Positions 41,615 to 51,310 are shown, counted from the stretch's first letter. The stretch is DNA of 64,000 nt from Paucidesulfovibrio sp050251775 (GCA_050251775.1 JBFWMD010000008.1:1-64000); one strand, 5' to 3'. Program-made: numbers and translations. The notes: generated from the letters alone by a model not told the origin.

Positions 41615-42781
41615 TCAGCGCAGGTCCGCATCCAAATCCTCTTCCAGGCCGGAGAGCCGCAGGTCGCTGACCGTCTCCCCCCGGCCGGTCTTGAGCCGGT
41701 CGATCATACGCACCAGCCGGGACCGGTCTCCGGCGGAAAGCAGCGCGGTTTCCTCGCTGATCATGCCTTGCTCGTAGAGTCCGAACAGGCTCTGGTCAAA
41801 CGTGTTCATGCCGTGGGGACCGCCCTGCTCCAGCAGCGAATAGAAATTCCTGTCCTCCTGCTCGCCCTGGAGCACCAGCTCCCGCACCCCCAGAGTATTG
41901 CGCAGGATCTCAAAGGCGGGCACGCGGCCGCCCCCCACCCGCGGCAGGAGCCGCTGCGACACGATGCAGCGCAGACATCCGGCCAGTTGCATGCGCACCA
42001 GCCGCTCTTCCTGGGTTTCAAACAAGCCCAGAATCCGGTTGATGGTGGCCCCGGCGTCCCTGGTGTGCAGAGTGGCCAGCACGAGATGCCCTGTTCCCGC
42101 CGCCTGGAGCACGATTTCCATGGTCTCGCGGTCGCGTATTTCGCCAACCACGATCACCTTGGGCGCCTGGCGCAGGGCCGCGCGCAAACCCGAGGCGAAC
42201 GAATCGAAGTCCGTGAGCAGCTCGCGCTGGCTGACCACGCCCCGCTTATGGACATGGGCGAACTCCACCGGGTCCTCCAACGTGACCACATGCACGGCCC
42301 GCTGCGCATTGATGGCGTCCACCAGCGCGGCCAGGGAATGGGACTTGCCTGTGCCCGTGCCGCCCGTGATCAGGGCCAGACCGTTTTGCTCCCGCGCGAT
42401 CTCGTTGAACACGGTCGGCAAACCCAGCTCCTCCAGGCCCGGAATGCGCTCCGGCAGGCGGCGCATGACCACGGCCAGATTGCCGCGCTGGCGGAAGACA
42501 TTGACCCGGAACCGGGCGTTGTCCGGCAGGGACAGGGAAAAATCGCAGGAGCCGCGCTCGGCCAGCAGCCTGCGCTGCGCCAGATTGTCGCCGAGCAGGC
42601 ATTCGGCCACAGCCCGCGCATCCTCCGGTCCGAGCACCTCCAACCCGCGCAGGCGCACTGGTCGGAGCTCCCCGTCCACCTCGGCCTGCACGCTCGTTCC
42701 GGCGGTGAAGAGGATGTCCGAGAGCCGCGGATGCCGTTTGAGCACGGCGGACACAATGGCGTTGAACCGGGTGCGTTGCAT
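41615..42781 (-). CDS. PilT/PilU-type pilus retraction ATPase (second copy)
   Basis: The 388-residue protein has the PilT layout with Walker A TGGTGTGKS (about 138-146), a conserved DPVEFAH segment, Walker B VIVVGEIRDRETME (about 208-221) and the His-box ATLHTRDAGATINR. It differs from the adjacent PilT in a longer C terminus and weaker N-terminal match, which suggests a PilU-like accessory ATPase. It would power disassembly of the MSHA-like pilus from the cytoplasmic side. AGGAGG lies 6 bases before the ATG and overlaps the end of the pilT gene. Confidence 0.83.
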   Translation of the reverse strand: MQRTRFNAIVSAVLKRHPRLSDILFTAGTSVQAEVDGELRPVRLRGLEVLGPEDARAVAECLLGDNLAQRRLLAERGSCDFSLSLPDNARFRVNVFRQRGNLAVVMRRLPERIPGLEELGLPTVFNEIAREQNGLALITGGTGTGKSHSLAALVDAINAQRAVHVVTLEDPVEFAHVHKRGVVSQRELLTDFDSFASGLRAALRQAPKVIVVGEIRDRETMEIVLQAAGTGHLVLATLHTRDAGATINRILGLFETQEERLVRMQLAGCLRCIVSQRLLPRVGGGRVPAFEILRNTLGVRELVLQGEQEDRNFYSLLEQGGPHGMNTFDQSLFGLYEQGMISEETALLSAGDRSRLVRMIDRLKTGRGETVSDLRLSGLEEDLDADLR

Positions 42782-42791
42782 CCGCCGCCTC

Positions 42792-43856
42792 CTAGAGCGC
42801 GTCCTTGCCGTTGTCCTCGAACTTGCTCCGGTCCAGGGCGTGGCGGCGCGCGGTTTCGCGGTCGATGAGTCCCTTCTCCAGAAGCTCTCGGATGTGGTCG
42901 TCCAGGGGCTGCATGCCCAGATTCCTGTTGGTCTGCATCACCGACGGAATCTGATGGTTCTCGCCCTTGCGGATCAGGTTGCGCACAGCGGGCGTGCCGC
43001 GCAGAATCTCCAGCGCGGCCACCCGGCCCTTGCCGTCCGCGCGCTTCATCAACGTCTGGGAGATCACGGCCTTGAAGGAATCCGCAAAGCTGGAGCGGAC
43101 TTGGGCCTGCATGTCCTCGGGAAAAACCTCGATGATCCGGTCGATGGTCTTGACCGCCGAGACCGTGTGCAGGGTCGAGAGCACGAGGTGGCCGGTTTCC
43201 GCCGCCTCCAGGGCCAGGTCGATGGTCTCGTAGTCGCGCATCTCGCCCACCAGGATGATGTCCGGGTCCTCGCGCAGCGCGCCGCGCAATGCGGCCTTGA
43301 AGCTGCGGGTGTGGCGGCCCACCTCGCGCTGGTTCACAAGGCATCCCTGGGACTTGTGGACAAACTCGATGGGGTCCTCGATGGTCAGGATGTGGTCGCG
43401 GCGGTTGCGGTTGGCATGGTCGAGCATGGCGGCCAGGGTCGTGGACTTGCCGCTGCCCGTGGGGCCGGTCACGAGCACGATGCCCTTGTCCAGCATGGCC
43501 AGCTCCGCGAGGCGGGGGGGCAGGCCGAGCTGGTCCATGCTCAGGATGGTCTGGGGAATCTCGCGGAAGACCGCGCCCACCCCGCGATGCTGGCGAAAGA
43601 AGTTCACGCGGTAGCGGGCCATGCCCGGAACCTCGTGGGCGAAGTCGATGTCTCCGCTCTCCTCGAACTCCTTGATCTTCGCCTCGGGCGTGATCTCATA
43701 GATCAGCCGCTTGAGCTCCTCGTCGCTGAAGGGCTTGAACTTGATGCGCTGGAGATCGCCCTTGAGCCGGAGCATGGGCGGCGCGCCCGTGCTCAAATGC
43801 AGGTCGGAGCCCCCCAGTTCGTGGAGCATTTTAAAAAAGGCGTTGATCTGGGCCAT
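42792..43856 (-). CDS. pilT: PilT-type twitching motility ATPase
   Basis: The 354-residue protein begins in the manner of PilT (FFKMLHELGGSDLHLSTGAPP), has Walker A GPTGSGKST (about 128-136), Walker B IILVGEMRDYETID (about 200-213) and the AIRNLIR-like segment NLIRKGENHQIPSVMQ near 305. Its length is typical. It should drive pilus retraction. It sits 10 bases upstream of the second ATPase gene and 43 bases downstream of a pilin gene. Its ribosome site is weak (GAGG about 12 bases upstream). Confidence 0.9.
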   Translation of the reverse strand: MAQINAFFKMLHELGGSDLHLSTGAPPMLRLKGDLQRIKFKPFSDEELKRLIYEITPEAKIKEFEESGDIDFAHEVPGMARYRVNFFRQHRGVGAVFREIPQTILSMDQLGLPPRLAELAMLDKGIVLVTGPTGSGKSTTLAAMLDHANRNRRDHILTIEDPIEFVHKSQGCLVNQREVGRHTRSFKAALRGALREDPDIILVGEMRDYETIDLALEAAETGHLVLSTLHTVSAVKTIDRIIEVFPEDMQAQVRSSFADSFKAVISQTLMKRADGKGRVAALEILRGTPAVRNLIRKGENHQIPSVMQTNRNLGMQPLDDHIRELLEKGLIDRETARRHALDRSKFEDNGKDAL

Positions 43857-43899
43857 GATTGAAGGTTGCCTCGTTTTCTGAGAAGTGGCTTGAACGCGT

Positions 43900-44403
43900 T
43901 CAGCTTCCCCATTCCACGGACCGGGTCAGCTCGCCTCCGTCCTGCGCCGAAATTTCCTGCCATGCCCCGCCGAAGGACATCTCCACGGTAATGACCACGT
44001 CGTTGTTTTCCGTTGTATATTTCAGGCGGTAGTCCCCGACCACCACCCTGTTCGACGCATCGAGATCCAGATAAGCGGCATCGGACATGGCCTCCAGATC
44101 CGGCGGAGCGTGGCGATTGTCCTTGACGTAGCTTACGTAGGCGAGGTTGAAGCGGGCCACGCCCTCGGCCAGGGCTCCCTTGGCGCTGGTTTTGCGGGCA
44201 AGGTCGGCGATGTCCAGATAACGCGGGACGACCACCGCCGCCAACACTCCGAGGATGATCACCACAGTCAGCAGCTCCAGAAGCGTAAAACCGGATTCCC
44301 GCCCGGAAGCAGCGCGAAGGCCGACCCAGGCGGGAATGCCGTTAACGGGGGGGCACTGCTGCCCCCCTGGTATTATCTTACGCCATGTTTGCATGCCGCT
44401 CAT
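43900..44403 (-). CDS. type IV pilin with an unusually long leader
   Basis: The 167-residue protein carries G-FTLLELLTVVIILGVLAAVV, a standard pilin N terminus with Glu at +5, and then a body paralogous to the neighbouring pilin (PRYLDIADLARKTSAKGALAEG). The leader is about 38 residues when counted from 44403, far longer than usual, and holds no better start codon nearer the cut site; an ATG at 44394 shortens it by three. No ribosome site is visible. A GC-rich hairpin (44348-44367) lies inside the leader-coding region. It may be a secondary or weakly expressed pilin. Confidence 0.72.
   Translation of the reverse strand: MSGMQTWRKIIPGGQQCPPVNGIPAWVGLRAASGRESGFTLLELLTVVIILGVLAAVVVPRYLDIADLARKTSAKGALAEGVARFNLAYVSYVKDNRHAPPDLEAMSDAAYLDLDASNRVVVGDYRLKYTTENNDVVITVEMSFGGAWQEISAQDGGELTRSVEWGS
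44348..44367 (-). other. GC hairpin in the 5' part of the second pilin gene
   Basis: GGGGGGCA and TGCCCCCC form a perfect 8-bp stem with a four-base loop. In the leftward mRNA it would fold within the first twenty codons and could limit translation or transcription of this pilin. Confidence 0.45.
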
Positions 44404-44417
44404 CTATGCCAACACAA

Positions 44418-44461
44418 GCTCGGAAGGCGCTTGCTTCAGGCCCGCAAGCGAACGCCCGAGC
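44418..44461 (-). terminator. long hairpin between the two pilin genes
   Basis: Outer arms GCTCGG/CCGAGC and inner arms GCTTGC/GCAAGC pair around a nine-base loop, directly after the stop of the major pilin gene. No T-run follows, so partial termination or mRNA protection is more likely than full stop. Confidence 0.45.
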
Positions 44462-44466
44462 CTTGC

Positions 44467-44871
44467 CTAGGCTCCAGGCCAGGGAACCGCGCGGTTGTTG
44501 GTGATGGTCGCATCAGTGTCCAGCGTGGCAGTGACAGTCACATCCGCATCATCCGCAGCCTGCGCAAACTTCAGCGTGTAGTCCCCGATATCCACGGCGG
44601 TCAGGTCCGCGCCGAGGTAATCGGCGGTTCCCAGTGCGGCCAGATTGGCGGGTTCGCTGCCAACCACCAGGATGTAGCGGGCGTAGGCCATGTTGAACTG
44701 GGCGATGCCCTCGGAAATCGCACCGTCCAACGCGGCCTCCTGAGCCTTGTTGGTCAGGTCGAAATACCGCGGGGTGACGACCGCAGCCAGGACACCCAGA
44801 ATAATGATCACGGTGATCAGCTCGATGAGCGTGAAGCCGCCTTCCCTGTGCTGTCTTTTCCTGATTTCCAT
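44467..44871 (-). CDS. type IV pilin, probable major subunit (MshA-like)
   Basis: The 134-residue protein has a 12-residue leader ending GG and then FTLIELITVIIILGVLAAVV. It is followed by PRYFDLTNKAQEAALDGAIS, the start of an MshA-type body. No Cys pair is present. The short leader, strong ribosome site (GGGGGAG, 5 bases from the ATG) and following hairpin suggest it is the abundant subunit. It follows the inner-membrane platform gene by 141 bases, room for its own promoter, though only a weak candidate (TTGGGC and TATGCC, 17 apart) is seen. Confidence 0.83.
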   Translation of the reverse strand: MEIRKRQHREGGFTLIELITVIIILGVLAAVVTPRYFDLTNKAQEAALDGAISEGIAQFNMAYARYILVVGSEPANLAALGTADYLGADLTAVDIGDYTLKFAQAADDADVTVTATLDTDATITNNRAVPWPGA

Positions 44872-45012
44872 GTTTCTCCCCCCTCGCGAGTCAGGAACTT
44901 ATCCGGACCGCTCGGTAAACGTTGATGGAGTTATTTTGCTGTTCCAGGCATACCACATGCGCTTTCACAGCCCAAGCCCTTATTACCGACTTCCACACGA
45001 ACGTCGCATTGC

Positions 45013-46248
45013 CTAGGTTTTGGCCAGCGCCGAACTCATCAGGTCGAGCATGGGCAGCATCACGGCCAGGGCGAAAAAGCCCACCACGCAGGCCAGGCAG
45101 GCCACCAGTACCGGCCCGAGCAGCTCGCTCATCTTGGAGACCGAATACTCGACCTCGTAGTCATAATGCTGGGCCACTTCCTTGAGCATTTCCTCAAGCT
45201 GGCCGGATTCCTCGCCGATGGCCACCATGGTCACCAGCATGGGCGTAAAGTATTTCGCCTTTTTCAGCGGATAGGCCAGCCCGCGCCCCTGCTCCAACAA
45301 CTCGCGCACGCCCTCGAACTGCTTGGAGACCGCGGCGTTGCCAATGGTTCCGGAAATGATATCCACGCTCTCCAGCACCGTGATGCCGCTGGATTGGAGA
45401 ATGGCGAAAATGCTTCCGAACCGGGACATGGCCGCCTTGACGAACACCGGCCCGAGAATGGGCAGGCCGAGCAGCAGCGTATCGAAGAACAGTCGTCCAC
45501 GATCCGTTTTGCTCCAATACCAGATGCCGATCCCGCCGCCCACGACCCCGACCAGCAGCAAAGGCCAGTAGCCGACAATGAAGGCGTTCAGCCCCATGCA
45601 GACCTTGGTGGGCCAGGGTAATTCCACTTTCTGGGCTTCGAAGAGCTGGATGAAATTCGGCAGCACAAAGGTCACCAGGACCACGAAGGCCACCACCAGA
45701 GCCACGACCACGATGATCGGATAGGTCAGGGCACTCTGGATGTCCTTGCGGACCTTGTTCTCGTGCTCGATGATGTAGATCAGCCGGTCGAGCACTTGGA
45801 TCAGGGTTCCGGAAATCTCGCCCGCGCGGAGCATATTGCAATAGAGCGCGCTGAAGATGTGTTTTTGTTTGCCGAAGGACCTGTACATGGACAGGCCGTT
45901 GGTCAGGTCCGTGGCGATCTCCTCCACGGCGGCCTTGAGCTTGGGATTTTCAATCTGGCTGAGCAGCGTGTGCATGGACTGGAGCACGGGGATGCCCGCG
46001 TTGAGCATGGTCCGCAGCTGTTTGGTGAAGAGGATCACGTCCTGGGCCTTAACCTTGGTGAGCAGCATGGTCAGCCCGCCGGTGTCGGATGCGGTCCGGG
46101 TTTTGATCTTCCCGCCTTCCTTCACGGACGTGGGCAAAAATCCCTGATTGAGCACCTTTTCATAGGCCAGCTCCAGGGTTTCCGCCTCAATGGTCCCGGA
46201 TTTCTTGGACCCTTCGTTGGTCATGGCCTTGTAGGTGTACACCGGCAT
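45013..46248 (-). CDS. pilus inner-membrane platform protein (PilC/GspF/MshG)
   Basis: The 411-residue protein has two GspF domains, each with a helical soluble part followed by membrane segments: FTKQLRTMLNAGIPVLQSM (about 74-92) begins the first, and RFGSIFAILQSSGITVLESV (about 275-294) the second. Three membrane segments near 170-195, 225-245 and 380-405 are visible. It forms the platform on which the pilus assembles. The ribosome site AGGAAA overlaps the stop of the assembly ATPase gene 9 bases upstream. Confidence 0.9.
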   Translation of the reverse strand: MPVYTYKAMTNEGSKKSGTIEAETLELAYEKVLNQGFLPTSVKEGGKIKTRTASDTGGLTMLLTKVKAQDVILFTKQLRTMLNAGIPVLQSMHTLLSQIENPKLKAAVEEIATDLTNGLSMYRSFGKQKHIFSALYCNMLRAGEISGTLIQVLDRLIYIIEHENKVRKDIQSALTYPIIVVVALVVAFVVLVTFVLPNFIQLFEAQKVELPWPTKVCMGLNAFIVGYWPLLLVGVVGGGIGIWYWSKTDRGRLFFDTLLLGLPILGPVFVKAAMSRFGSIFAILQSSGITVLESVDIISGTIGNAAVSKQFEGVRELLEQGRGLAYPLKKAKYFTPMLVTMVAIGEESGQLEEMLKEVAQHYDYEVEYSVSKMSELLGPVLVACLACVVGFFALAVMLPMLDLMSSALAKT

Positions 46249-46257
46249 GACGATTTC

Positions 46258-47970
46258 CTAGAGCATGATGGAGGAGGCGGCCTCCTCCAGGGTGATCAGC
46301 CCGGAGGCGATCTTCCGGGCGGCGTCCATCTTCAGGGTGCGCATGGTCTTGCCGCGCACGGCGGCACAGGTGATCTCCTGCGACGAGGCCCGCTTGAGGA
46401 TCATGTCCTGGACCATCTCGTCCACCTGGAGAATTTCGAAAAGCGCGATGCGGCCCTTGTAGCCGGACTGGCCGCACTGGGGGCAGCCCTTGCCGCGCAT
46501 GAAGGTCACTCGGTCGCGCACGCTCCAGAGGCCAAAGGACTTGATCAGATATTCCTGCGGATCGTAGGGTTCCTGACAGAAGGGGCAGATCTTGCGCACC
46601 AGGCGCTGGCTCACGGAAAGCAGCAGCACCGAGGCCACCAGGAACGGCTCCAGGCCCATTTCCACCAGGCGCGTGATGGCGCCGGCGGCCTCGTTGGTGT
46701 GCAGGGTGGAGAGCACGCGGTGGCCCGTGAGCGCGGCCTGGGTCGCGATGGCCGCGGTTTCCTGGTCGCGGATTTCGCCCACCAGGACCACGTCCGGGTC
46801 CTGACGCAGGATGGAGCGCAGGCCCGAGGCAAAGGTCATGCCCGCCTTGGTGTTCAGCTGGACCTGACGGATCTTGTCGATGCGGTATTCGACCGGGTCC
46901 TCCAAGGTCAGGATGTTGATCTCGTCATTCTTGATGGCCCGGAGAAAGGAGTAGAGCGTGGTGGTCTTTCCGCTGCCCGTGGGACCCGCCGCCAGGATCA
47001 TGCCGTAGGGCTGGCGGATGGCCAGATCCACCTTGGGTCGGTCTTGGACGGAAAAGCCCAGTTCGTCCAGAGTCAGGCCGTGGGCATTGCGGTCGAGCAG
47101 GCGGAGCACAAGGTTCTCGCCGTAGATGGTCGGCAGGGAGGAGACACGCACGTTGAATTCGTGGTTTTGCGTGTGGAAGGAAAAGCGCCCGTCCTGGGGG
47201 ATCTTGCTGATGGCGATGTCCATGTTGGCCATGATCTTCATGCGCGAGACCAGGGGAAGGAAAATGGACTTGGGCGGCGCGGGCACGGAGCGGAGCTTGC
47301 CGTCCACGCGGTAGCGCACGGTCACGAAGTCGCGCTCCGGGCTGATGTGGATATCGCTGGCTTTTTCCCGCACGGCCTGGTTCAGGATGGAGTTGACCAT
47401 GCGGATGACCGGGGCCTGCTCGGCCATGTCCGTGAGCGCGTCCACATTGACTTCGGCGTCGCGCCGGATCTCGCCCTCGTCCCCGTCTCCGACCTCTTCC
47501 GCGAGCCCCTCGTAGGCCGCGTCCGGCATGGCTCCCCGGCCGTAGATGGTCGAGAAGAGCATTTCAAAGTCGTTCTCCGAGCAGATTACCGGTTCCACTT
47601 CCATGTTCGTGGCGATTTCCACCGTGTCCAGGGCGTTGATGTCCATGGGATCGGGCATGGCCACGATGAGCAGGGAACCCTTGCGCTGGAGTGGAACGAT
47701 GCGGTTCTTCTGGGCGATCTGTTCGGAGACGAGGTTGCTGACTCCTTCCTCAAAGGGATGCTTGTCCGGCTGGTACTTGGGAATGCGCAATTGGACCGAA
47801 AGCGTCGAAAGCATGACCTCTTCCTTGATCATGCTCGTCTGGATCATGTACTGGCCGAGCTTCAGGCCGGACTGCTTCTGGCCCGCAAGGGCCTCTTTGA
47901 GCTGTCCCTGCGTGATGACGCCCGCTTCGATGAGCAGGTCACCCAGCCTTTTGCGTTCCCGTTTCGGCAA
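46258..47970 (-). CDS. pilus assembly ATPase (PilB/GspE/MshE)
   Basis: The 570-residue protein has an N-terminal MshEN-type domain (about 1-130), Walker A GPTGSGKTT (about 325-333), Walker B VVLVGEIRDQETA (about 390-402), and a tetracysteine zinc motif (CPFC and CPQCG, about 465-500). It powers pilus extension. MshEN domains in this family can bind cyclic di-GMP; the RLGDLLIEAGVITQGQLKEAL start fits that domain, so regulation by the diguanylate cyclase in this window is possible. The start is TTG, with GAGGGAG 11 bases upstream. Confidence 0.88.
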   Translation of the reverse strand: MPKRERKRLGDLLIEAGVITQGQLKEALAGQKQSGLKLGQYMIQTSMIKEEVMLSTLSVQLRIPKYQPDKHPFEEGVSNLVSEQIAQKNRIVPLQRKGSLLIVAMPDPMDINALDTVEIATNMEVEPVICSENDFEMLFSTIYGRGAMPDAAYEGLAEEVGDGDEGEIRRDAEVNVDALTDMAEQAPVIRMVNSILNQAVREKASDIHISPERDFVTVRYRVDGKLRSVPAPPKSIFLPLVSRMKIMANMDIAISKIPQDGRFSFHTQNHEFNVRVSSLPTIYGENLVLRLLDRNAHGLTLDELGFSVQDRPKVDLAIRQPYGMILAAGPTGSGKTTTLYSFLRAIKNDEINILTLEDPVEYRIDKIRQVQLNTKAGMTFASGLRSILRQDPDVVLVGEIRDQETAAIATQAALTGHRVLSTLHTNEAAGAITRLVEMGLEPFLVASVLLLSVSQRLVRKICPFCQEPYDPQEYLIKSFGLWSVRDRVTFMRGKGCPQCGQSGYKGRIALFEILQVDEMVQDMILKRASSQEITCAAVRGKTMRTLKMDAARKIASGLITLEEAASSIML

Positions 47971-47992
47971 CTGAACCGACTCCCTCGCCCGG

Positions 47993-49588
47993 CTAGCGGA
48001 CGGCTCCGTCCGCCTGCGCCAGTACTTCGCGCGCGGCGGTGTTGATCTGACCGAGCTGCATGACCCCTTTCTGCTGGAAGTACGCGTCGGATGTCTTTTG
48101 CAGGGCCAGGGGCAGCTTTTCGAGGCGCGCCAGGGCCGCCGCCTCGCTCAACTCCGGCTTGTCCAGCACCACCTGGAACCGCAGACCGCCCACGCGGGAG
48201 AACTGCGGAAGCAGCCGCAACTCCAGTCCGAAAAAGGCGTACTGGCGGAGCTTGCCGTGGGCTTCCTCCAGACTCGGCGTGGAATCCAGCCGGACCCAGT
48301 ACAGCGCCGAGGGCAGGCTCTCCCCACGGGGGACAACGAGCGGAAACCGCAATACCGTCGCGCCCGGCACGTTGTCCGGGTCACGCAGGCCGGGATTTGC
48401 GGCCAGCACCAATTGAAGATGTTTCTTGTCATAGACGCCATAGACTTGGCGCACGGCCTCGGAAAGGCTCTCCCCCTTGGCCAGACGCAGGCCGCCCAAG
48501 GCTTTCGGCATCTCGCTGGCCGGGATGAAGGGTTCCAGTCCGTCGTCGCCGCCCACGTGAAGATCCGGCGACAGCCGCAACTGGCGGGGGCCGTTCTCCG
48601 GAACCATGATCAACTCCGGCGATTCCTCCACGGAGGCCAGGGCGGAATCCAGACCGGGGATCAGGGCCCGGACCTCCGGCAGAGAACGCACCGCAGCCAG
48701 CCCGCCCACCAGGATCATGGCGGCGACTCCCGTGGCCATCCAGCCCCAGCGCGGACGACGGAGCTGCACTTCCTCGCGCAGGCAGTTGCGAACCATGCCG
48801 CGTGTGACCACGCGCTTGTCGGCGATGATCATTTGCAGCAGGCACTTGTGGCAGAGGCGTACGGCCTTGCGCGGATACCCGCCTGTGGCGCTGTGGATGC
48901 GCCAGAGTGCCGGAGTCGTGAACAGCTTCGGCGGAAAACTGCCGTCCCCCATGGCCTGGAGAATGCGATAGTCGATCATGGCCCGCATTTCCCGGAAGTT
49001 CAGCGGGGTCAGCTTGTAATAGAAGTTCACGCGATCGAGGAAGTTGGGCATCTCCGCCACCACGGGCTCCAACTCGCGCTGCCCGAAAATCACGATCTGC
49101 AGCAGCTTGGCTTCGTTTGTCTCGTAGTTGAGCAGCTCGCGCAGGATTTCCAGGCACTCGCGGCTCATCTTCTGCCCCTCGTCGATGATCAAAACCACGG
49201 TTTTGTCCTCGGTCAGGCCGATGCGCAAGAGGGCCTTCTTGATCATCTCCTTGAGCGACCAGGGACTCAGGCGGCTGTCCGGGAGCTCGCCGCAGAGCTG
49301 GGTGCAGAGCACGCGCAAAAAGGCACGCGCCGAGGGAAACCCCGGATCGAGCATCAGGTTCACGGAAATGGACTTGTTCCGGCTCAGGTTGCGCACGAAA
49401 CGGCGGCAAAGCGTGGTCTTGCCCGTGCCAATGTCGCCGATGACCATGTTCAGGCCACGGCGCAGGCGTACCGCGATTTCAAGTTCCTGAAGACAGGCGA
49501 TGTGCTGCCTCGAATAGAACAGAAAGCGTGGGTCCGGAGAACTGGAAAAAGGTTCCCGAACCAGACCGAGCCGCTCGTAGTACTTCAT
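47993..49588 (-). CDS. ExeA/MshM-like AAA ATPase
   Basis: The 531-residue protein starts MKYYERLGLVREPFSSSPDP, an ExeA/MshM signature, with Walker A GDIGTGKTT (about 51-59), Walker B VVLIIDEGQKMS (about 131-142), and a membrane segment near 285-305. The C-terminal region has a LysM-like KGESLSEAVRQVYGVYD segment, a pattern of peptidoglycan-binding domains. It may link ATPase activity to passage of the secretin or pilus through the wall. It overlaps the secretin gene by four bases. It is a distant relative of the ATPase at 6764-7741. Confidence 0.82.
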   Translation of the reverse strand: MKYYERLGLVREPFSSSPDPRFLFYSRQHIACLQELEIAVRLRRGLNMVIGDIGTGKTTLCRRFVRNLSRNKSISVNLMLDPGFPSARAFLRVLCTQLCGELPDSRLSPWSLKEMIKKALLRIGLTEDKTVVLIIDEGQKMSRECLEILRELLNYETNEAKLLQIVIFGQRELEPVVAEMPNFLDRVNFYYKLTPLNFREMRAMIDYRILQAMGDGSFPPKLFTTPALWRIHSATGGYPRKAVRLCHKCLLQMIIADKRVVTRGMVRNCLREEVQLRRPRWGWMATGVAAMILVGGLAAVRSLPEVRALIPGLDSALASVEESPELIMVPENGPRQLRLSPDLHVGGDDGLEPFIPASEMPKALGGLRLAKGESLSEAVRQVYGVYDKKHLQLVLAANPGLRDPDNVPGATVLRFPLVVPRGESLPSALYWVRLDSTPSLEEAHGKLRQYAFFGLELRLLPQFSRVGGLRFQVVLDKPELSEAAALARLEKLPLALQKTSDAYFQQKGVMQLGQINTAAREVLAQADGAVR

Positions 49589-51309
49589 TGCCCGGCTCCT
49601 TCAGCGGGCGCACCCGCTTCATGCTGCATTTCCACCCCGTCCGCGTCCCCCGACTCTTTTGCTTCCTGCTCCTGCTGGCGCTTCAGTTCCAGATCCTTTT
49701 CAATCTCGTCCAGAGTCTTCTGCCGTTCGCCCGGCCGCCACTTGGAAAGCACGTCCGGAGTGATGAAGATCATGAACTCGTCCATGGTCTCCTGCTTGCT
49801 CTCGCTGCCAAAAAGGCGATTACCGCCCGGCAGGTCCTTGAGATAGGGCACGCCGTTCTCGTTGCGGTAGGAGCGCTGCTTGCTCAAGCCGGAGATTACC
49901 ACGGTCTCGCCGTCACGCGCGATGAGCGTGGTCTCGGTCTTTTTCTTGAGGATGAAGTAGTTGCCGTCCACCTCACGGGACTCGTCCACCTCGTCCTTCT
50001 GGATCAGAATGTTCAGCTTGATGAACTGGTCATCGATAATGTGCGGGGTGATCTCCAGCCGCAGCACCACTTCCTCGAACTTGACCGTGGTGGTGACCAC
50101 GCCACCACTGGTTTCGGTGGTGGCGTAGGGCACGCGCTCACCGGATTCCGTGTAGGCCTTCTGGTTGTCCATGGTGGTGATGGACGGCGAGGAGATGATT
50201 CGCAGCTTGTTGTCCTGTTCCAGGGCCTTAAGCTGCATTTCCAAAATATTTTCGCCCACCGTGCCGAAACCGAGCCCCAGGGAAAGGCCTGTGGCCGTGG
50301 AGTCGAAGCCGCTGGGCGTGAGGTTGATGCCCACTCCGTTTCCGGAGGAGGTCGTGCCCATTGTGGGGTTATAGGTTCCGGCGCGACCGTCTGTGCTGGT
50401 GGCGCTGGTCGTGTCGCCTGTGGTTCCACCGGGCGAGACGTAGAGATTCGAGCCGTCGTAGACGTTGCCCTGGTAGGAGCCACCCCACTGGATGCCCAGA
50501 GCCCGGGCCGTGTCCTGCGTGGTCTCCACGATGTGGGCCTTGAGCTTGATCTGGGCGCGCGGCGCATCCAGCCGGGTGATCATGCGGATCAGCCGGTCGA
50601 TATCCGAACGGATGCTGTTCACGATCAGGGAGTTGGTGTGCGCGTCCACCTCGAGGGATCCAAGGGGTTTGCCCGCCGCATCCTTGGCCAGAAACGGGGT
50701 CAGACTCTCCTTGAGCGCGGTGGCGTCCGCGAATTTGATCTTCACGATGCTCGTGATCAGGGGTTCGGCCTTGTCCTGGGCCAGAAGCTCGGTTTTCTGC
50801 TGTGTGCGCAGTTGGTCCATCTCCAAATCGAACTTCATGTCTTCGGCGGTCATGACGCGGAGGATGTCCCCTTCCCAACTGTAGGCGAGGCGGTTGGCGC
50901 TGAGCACGCCCTTGAAGACTTCGGCCCAGGGGGTTTCCACGATGTTGATGTTCACCACGCCCTGGACGCTGGGGCTGACCACGATGCTCTGCTTGGCCGC
51001 GCGCGACAGGGCCTGGAGCACGGCGATGAGGTCGGCGTTGTGCATGCGCAGGGTGATCTTGAACTGGGGAAGGTCCTTCTGAACCACCTTCACTTCCGGA
51101 TCGATGGTGTCGGCATCGATGACCATGTCCTCAATGCGTTCGACCTCCTCGGCCCGCGCGGAAGGGGAATGCCCCTGGGACTGTTCCGCCATGATCCGCC
51201 ACTTCTCTATTTCGTCGTCCGTGTGGTCCTTCTCCGATGTGGAGGCGCACCCGACCACGAGCGCCGAAAGGCAGAGCAGCAGGAACAGGGCTCTGGCGCA
51301 GGGTCTCAT
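49585..51309 (-). CDS. pilus secretin (PilQ/MshL-like), lipoprotein
   Basis: The 574-residue protein has a lipoprotein signal ending VVGC (Cys near 21), an N-terminal STN-like region with LRMHNADLIAVLQALSRAAK (about 71-90), an N1-type domain with EVDAHTNSLIVNSI (about 215-228), and a secretin pore domain (about 260-520) with VPYLKDLPGGNRLFG near 485. It forms the outer-membrane gate for the pilus. The region between about 275 and 340 is Gly/Thr/Ser-rich, as in MshL. It begins one base after the stop of the preceding gene. Confidence 0.88.
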   Translation of the reverse strand: MRPCARALFLLLCLSALVVGCASTSEKDHTDDEIEKWRIMAEQSQGHSPSARAEEVERIEDMVIDADTIDPEVKVVQKDLPQFKITLRMHNADLIAVLQALSRAAKQSIVVSPSVQGVVNINIVETPWAEVFKGVLSANRLAYSWEGDILRVMTAEDMKFDLEMDQLRTQQKTELLAQDKAEPLITSIVKIKFADATALKESLTPFLAKDAAGKPLGSLEVDAHTNSLIVNSIRSDIDRLIRMITRLDAPRAQIKLKAHIVETTQDTARALGIQWGGSYQGNVYDGSNLYVSPGGTTGDTTSATSTDGRAGTYNPTMGTTSSGNGVGINLTPSGFDSTATGLSLGLGFGTVGENILEMQLKALEQDNKLRIISSPSITTMDNQKAYTESGERVPYATTETSGGVVTTTVKFEEVVLRLEITPHIIDDQFIKLNILIQKDEVDESREVDGNYFILKKKTETTLIARDGETVVISGLSKQRSYRNENGVPYLKDLPGGNRLFGSESKQETMDEFMIFITPDVLSKWRPGERQKTLDEIEKDLELKRQQEQEAKESGDADGVEMQHEAGAPAEGAGQ

Positions 51310-51310
51310 T

